The notes under the pieces are model-generated. The model was not told the DNA's origin. It saw only the letters and a list, made by a program, of their open reading frames with translations, and did no database searches. Of a DNA stretch of 7,149 bases, positions 4,782 to 7,149 are shown in pieces. Location of the stretch: positions 1-7,149 of the forward strand of contig CAJTKG010000061.1 in assembly GCA_910576935.1 (NCBI GenBank). Reading direction: 5' to 3'. A program made the position numbers and the translations under genes. Origin of the DNA: an uncultured Muribaculaceae bacterium. Lineage in GTDB: Bacteria > Bacteroidota > Bacteroidia > Bacteroidales > Muribaculaceae. Numbering within the stretch: position 1 is the first letter of the stretch; the number at the start of each line of letters is the position of its first letter.

Positions 4782-6467
4782 ATGAAACATCTCCTGATAA
4801 AATCATTTATGCTGCTGGTGATTTTAACCGCAGCTCCGTATATCGCGGCGCTCGAGCTTCCTAAGAAAGACATCAACGGCACCGAGTATTACTATTATGA
4901 GGTCAAACGCGGTGACACGCTCTTCTCGCTGAGCCATCGGCTGGGCATCACCCGTGAGATGCTGATCAAATATAATCCGGCTGCCGCCGACGTCATCAAA
5001 ACCGGCGATGTGCTTTATTTTCCCGTTGAAGACAACGACGATGATGTGTTTGAACCGATAGAACCCGGCGGCAAACTTATATTGCACAAGGTCAAAAAAG
5101 GCGAAAGCCTTTATGGCATCAGCAAGCATTATGGTATCAGCATCGATGACATCATCGCTATCAATCCAATGTGTAAAAACGGTCTCAAAGCCGGTATGAC
5201 GCTCAAGATTCCGGTGCGCGAGGAGGGAGACGAGTCTAACGATAACATCACAGACGGCAGTCACGCCGCAGTTCCGGAAAACAACAATTCGGAGTGTGAC
5301 GACAACAGGTATGACACCATCGTGCCGCTAAGGCAGACGGCCGAATTGACGCCTGTCAATCCGGGTATTGTCGAGGTGGAGACTACAATGGTAGAGCCGC
5401 GCAAAAATCCGTCGATCGTTGTCATGTTGCCGTTTATGCTCGGTGACGAAGATATCTCACGTCAGAGCCGGCTCTACACCGACTTCTACAAAGGCCTCCT
5501 CATTGCCGCCGATACACTCAGCAACCGTGGCGACTCGATAAAAATCATTGCTTATGACACGGAGGGAAGTACCGAGCGAATAACCGGTCTCATGGCCGGC
5601 GACGATGTCAAGAATGCTTCGGTGATCATAGCACCCGAAGATGTGTCGCAGCTCGAGGCTATTGCCCGCCATGCCATCGAAGAAGAGACATATGTAGTCA
5701 ACATATTCAATATCAAAGATTCGCTTTATCTTACCAACCCTGTCGTGCTTCAGGCCAATCTTCCGCAGGCGCGCATGTATGAAAAGGCCGTCGATGCTCT
5801 CGAAGCGCTTTATGACGGCTATACGCCCGTGTTCCTGACGAATACTTCGGGTCGCAACGAGAAAGAAAGCTTCGTCAACTATGCCCGCCAGCGCTATATC
5901 GAAAAGGGTATAGCTCCGGTCGATATAGCCTATGAAGGTGCATTGCTCGCCTCGAACCTCAATGAGCTCGCCGATTCGGTGCGCTATGTCTTTATACCGT
6001 CGTCGGGGGCTCTTGCCGAATTCAACAAATTCAGCCACGTCCTCAAAAACTACATAGGCAGCAAAGATATGGCTGTCTTCGGCTATCCCGACTGGACGGC
6101 GTTCAGAGGCGACGCTCTCGCGATGCTGCACACTCTCGGCGCCACGATATACTCGCGTTTCTATGAAGACAAAGACTCGCTGTCGAGCCGTAACCTTAAC
6201 GATGCCTTTGTCCGTTGGTATGGGCGCGAGATGCTTGAAGCCGTTCCGGTCTATGGTATCCTCGGTTTCGATCTGGGTAACTTCCTCATAAGGAACATAC
6301 GCAACAACGACGGCACTTTGGTGCCCGATGCAGCCACATACTCAGGCGCCCAATCGAGCTTCGGCTTCATACACCCTGACAGTGGCAGTGATTCGTCGGG
6401 TTTTGTCAACGACGAGATCTACATAATAAGATATAACGGTGACGGTCGCACCCAACGTATACTCTGA
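4782..6467 (+). CDS. Periplasmic LysM-LysM protein with type I periplasmic-binding-like domain
   Basis: A 561-residue exported protein. Residues 1-23 form a signal peptide with no lipobox, so it should be soluble in the periplasm. LysM 1 spans about 38-82 (YEVKRGDTLFSLSHRLGI, then NP and GDVLYFP). LysM 2 spans about 100-145 (HKVKKGESLYGISKHYGI, INP, GMTLKIP). LysM modules bind the GlcNAc-containing glycan of peptidoglycan. An acidic, Asn/Asp-rich linker (about 147-178) leads to a large domain (about 210-555) that reads like a type I periplasmic-binding or receptor ligand fold. It starts IVVMLPFMLG, continues FYKGLLIAADTL and IKIIAYDTEGS, and has alternating strand-helix segments such as VIIAPEDVSQLEAIA. 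No ABC transporter genes adjoin, so a transport role is doubtful. A peptidoglycan-linked sensor or enzyme regulator is possible but unproven. It is co-transcribed with the downstream barrel gene. Confidence 0.88.
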   Translation: MKHLLIKSFMLLVILTAAPYIAALELPKKDINGTEYYYYEVKRGDTLFSLSHRLGITREMLIKYNPAAADVIKTGDVLYFPVEDNDDDVFEPIEPGGKLILHKVKKGESLYGISKHYGISIDDIIAINPMCKNGLKAGMTLKIPVREEGDESNDNITDGSHAAVPENNNSECDDNRYDTIVPLRQTAELTPVNPGIVEVETTMVEPRKNPSIVVMLPFMLGDEDISRQSRLYTDFYKGLLIAADTLSNRGDSIKIIAYDTEGSTERITGLMAGDDVKNASVIIAPEDVSQLEAIARHAIEEETYVVNIFNIKDSLYLTNPVVLQANLPQARMYEKAVDALEALYDGYTPVFLTNTSGRNEKESFVNYARQRYIEKGIAPVDIAYEGALLASNLNELADSVRYVFIPSSGALAEFNKFSHVLKNYIGSKDMAVFGYPDWTAFRGDALAMLHTLGATIYSRFYEDKDSLSSRNLNDAFVRWYGREMLEAVPVYGILGFDLGNFLIRNIRNNDGTLVPDAATYSGAQSSFGFIHPDSGSDSSGFVNDEIYIIRYNGDGRTQRIL

Positions 6468-6468
6468 T

Positions 6469-7149
6469 ATGAAAACAGCCATCAGATTCCTGCTTGTAGT
6501 CGCGCTCTGTGCCGTCACTTCCGTCGCCATGGCCGAGACACACTATAAACCACATATCGCCATTGGCGGCCGCGCAGGTATGGCGATGTCTAAAGTATCA
6601 TTCTCGCCATCGGTGAAACAACTTTGGAACTCCGGCACATCCGGCGCCGTTACATTCCGCTATGCAGAAGAGAAAATTTTCGGACTCATCGCTGAACTCG
6701 GCTGGCAGACGCGAGGGTGGAAAGAAGATTTCGAGGGCGCGCCGTTTTCGTATAGCCACAGCTTGACTTATGTGCGTCTGCCGCTGTTGACACACATTTA
6801 TTTCGGGGCGCCGCGCTTCAAGGCTTTCATCAACCTTGGACCGGAGTTCAGCTATATGATATCTGACAAGATTTCGGCCGACTTCGACTATCGGGATCCG
6901 GCGTCGGTCACGGATTTTCCTATAGCAAACCGCATGACCGAACAGATGGCGACGCCGATCAAAAACAAATTTGACTACGGTATCGCCGGAGGCGCAGGTG
7001 TCGAATTCTATATCTCACCGCGCAACTCGATAACGCTCGAAGGCCGCTACTATTTCGGTCTCGGCAATATCTTTCCCGCGGCCAAAGCCGACACGTTCAG
7101 CGCTTCACGCAATACCTCGATAGAGATTACCTTAGGATATAATTTTCGT
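6469..7149 (+). CDS. PorT-family outer membrane beta-barrel protein, cut at window end
   Basis: Begins one base after the LysM gene's stop codon (TGA, T, ATG), so it is almost certainly in the same operon and probably translationally coupled. The 227 visible residues start with a clear signal peptide (1-22, ending SVAMA). Alternating aromatic and polar strands typical of the PorT/OMP_b-brl_2 family follow: IAIGGRAGMAMSKVSF (30-45), GLIAELGWQTRGW (72-84), LTYVRLPLLTHIYFG (99-113) and FKAFINLGPEFSYMISD (117-133), then YGIAGGAGVEFYI (170-182) and ITLEGRYYFGLGNIF (188-202). It ends ITLGYNFR, the style of C-terminus used for barrel assembly. No stop codon is inside the window, but very little can be missing. 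Members are small 8-stranded barrels. PorT itself was linked to secretion in Porphyromonas, but most paralogues have no assigned function. Confidence 0.88.
   Translation, partial: MKTAIRFLLVVALCAVTSVAMAETHYKPHIAIGGRAGMAMSKVSFSPSVKQLWNSGTSGAVTFRYAEEKIFGLIAELGWQTRGWKEDFEGAPFSYSHSLTYVRLPLLTHIYFGAPRFKAFINLGPEFSYMISDKISADFDYRDPASVTDFPIANRMTEQMATPIKNKFDYGIAGGAGVEFYISPRNSITLEGRYYFGLGNIFPAAKADTFSASRNTSIEITLGYNFR

Noticed and set aside
5457..6131. A 224-codon open frame antisense to the LysM gene
   Set aside because: The sense strand has a complete, domain-supported protein. The antisense frame has no recognisable motif and is explained by codon bias.

Overview
The window looks like a chromosomal segment of a Bacteroidota member, most likely order Bacteroidales and possibly a Muribaculaceae-like gut lineage. 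The evidence is the long HisRS with an RGLNYYTG HisA motif, a PorT-type barrel behind a LysM protein, and three promoters of the Bacteroides type (-33 TTTG, 20-21 bp, -7 TAnnTTTG). There are no Shine-Dalgarno-led starts. The family-level placement is inference.

Layout. Positions 1-818 hold no credible gene. This stretch is a mosaic of short repeats: AATTA-rich tandem motifs, many small perfect hairpins whose feet carry TCCATA or its complement, and a roughly 207-bp nested inverted repeat that resembles a MITE. Next comes hisS (minus strand, 819-2177), divergent from a small AlkD-like HEAT protein (plus, 2254-2802). The two share an intergenic region in which a 10-bp perfect dyad carries one -7 element per arm. 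A DMT/EamA transporter (minus, 2854-3771) converges on the AlkD-like gene. It diverges from a YiaD-like OmpA-domain lipoprotein (plus, 3929-4633), which ends in a strong intrinsic terminator. A separate promoter then drives a probable two-gene operon: a LysM-LysM-type-I-periplasmic-binding-fold protein (4782-6467) and, one base later, a PorT-family outer membrane barrel (6469 to the window end).

How the genes fit together. hisS, the AlkD-like gene and the transporter appear to be independent single-gene units. The right half is envelope biology: a lipoprotein whose OmpA domain should grip peptidoglycan, and a periplasmic LysM protein co-transcribed with an outer membrane barrel. The most unusual parts are the repeat-built left 0.8 kb and the LysM/PBP1-fold plus barrel pair, whose function is not established.
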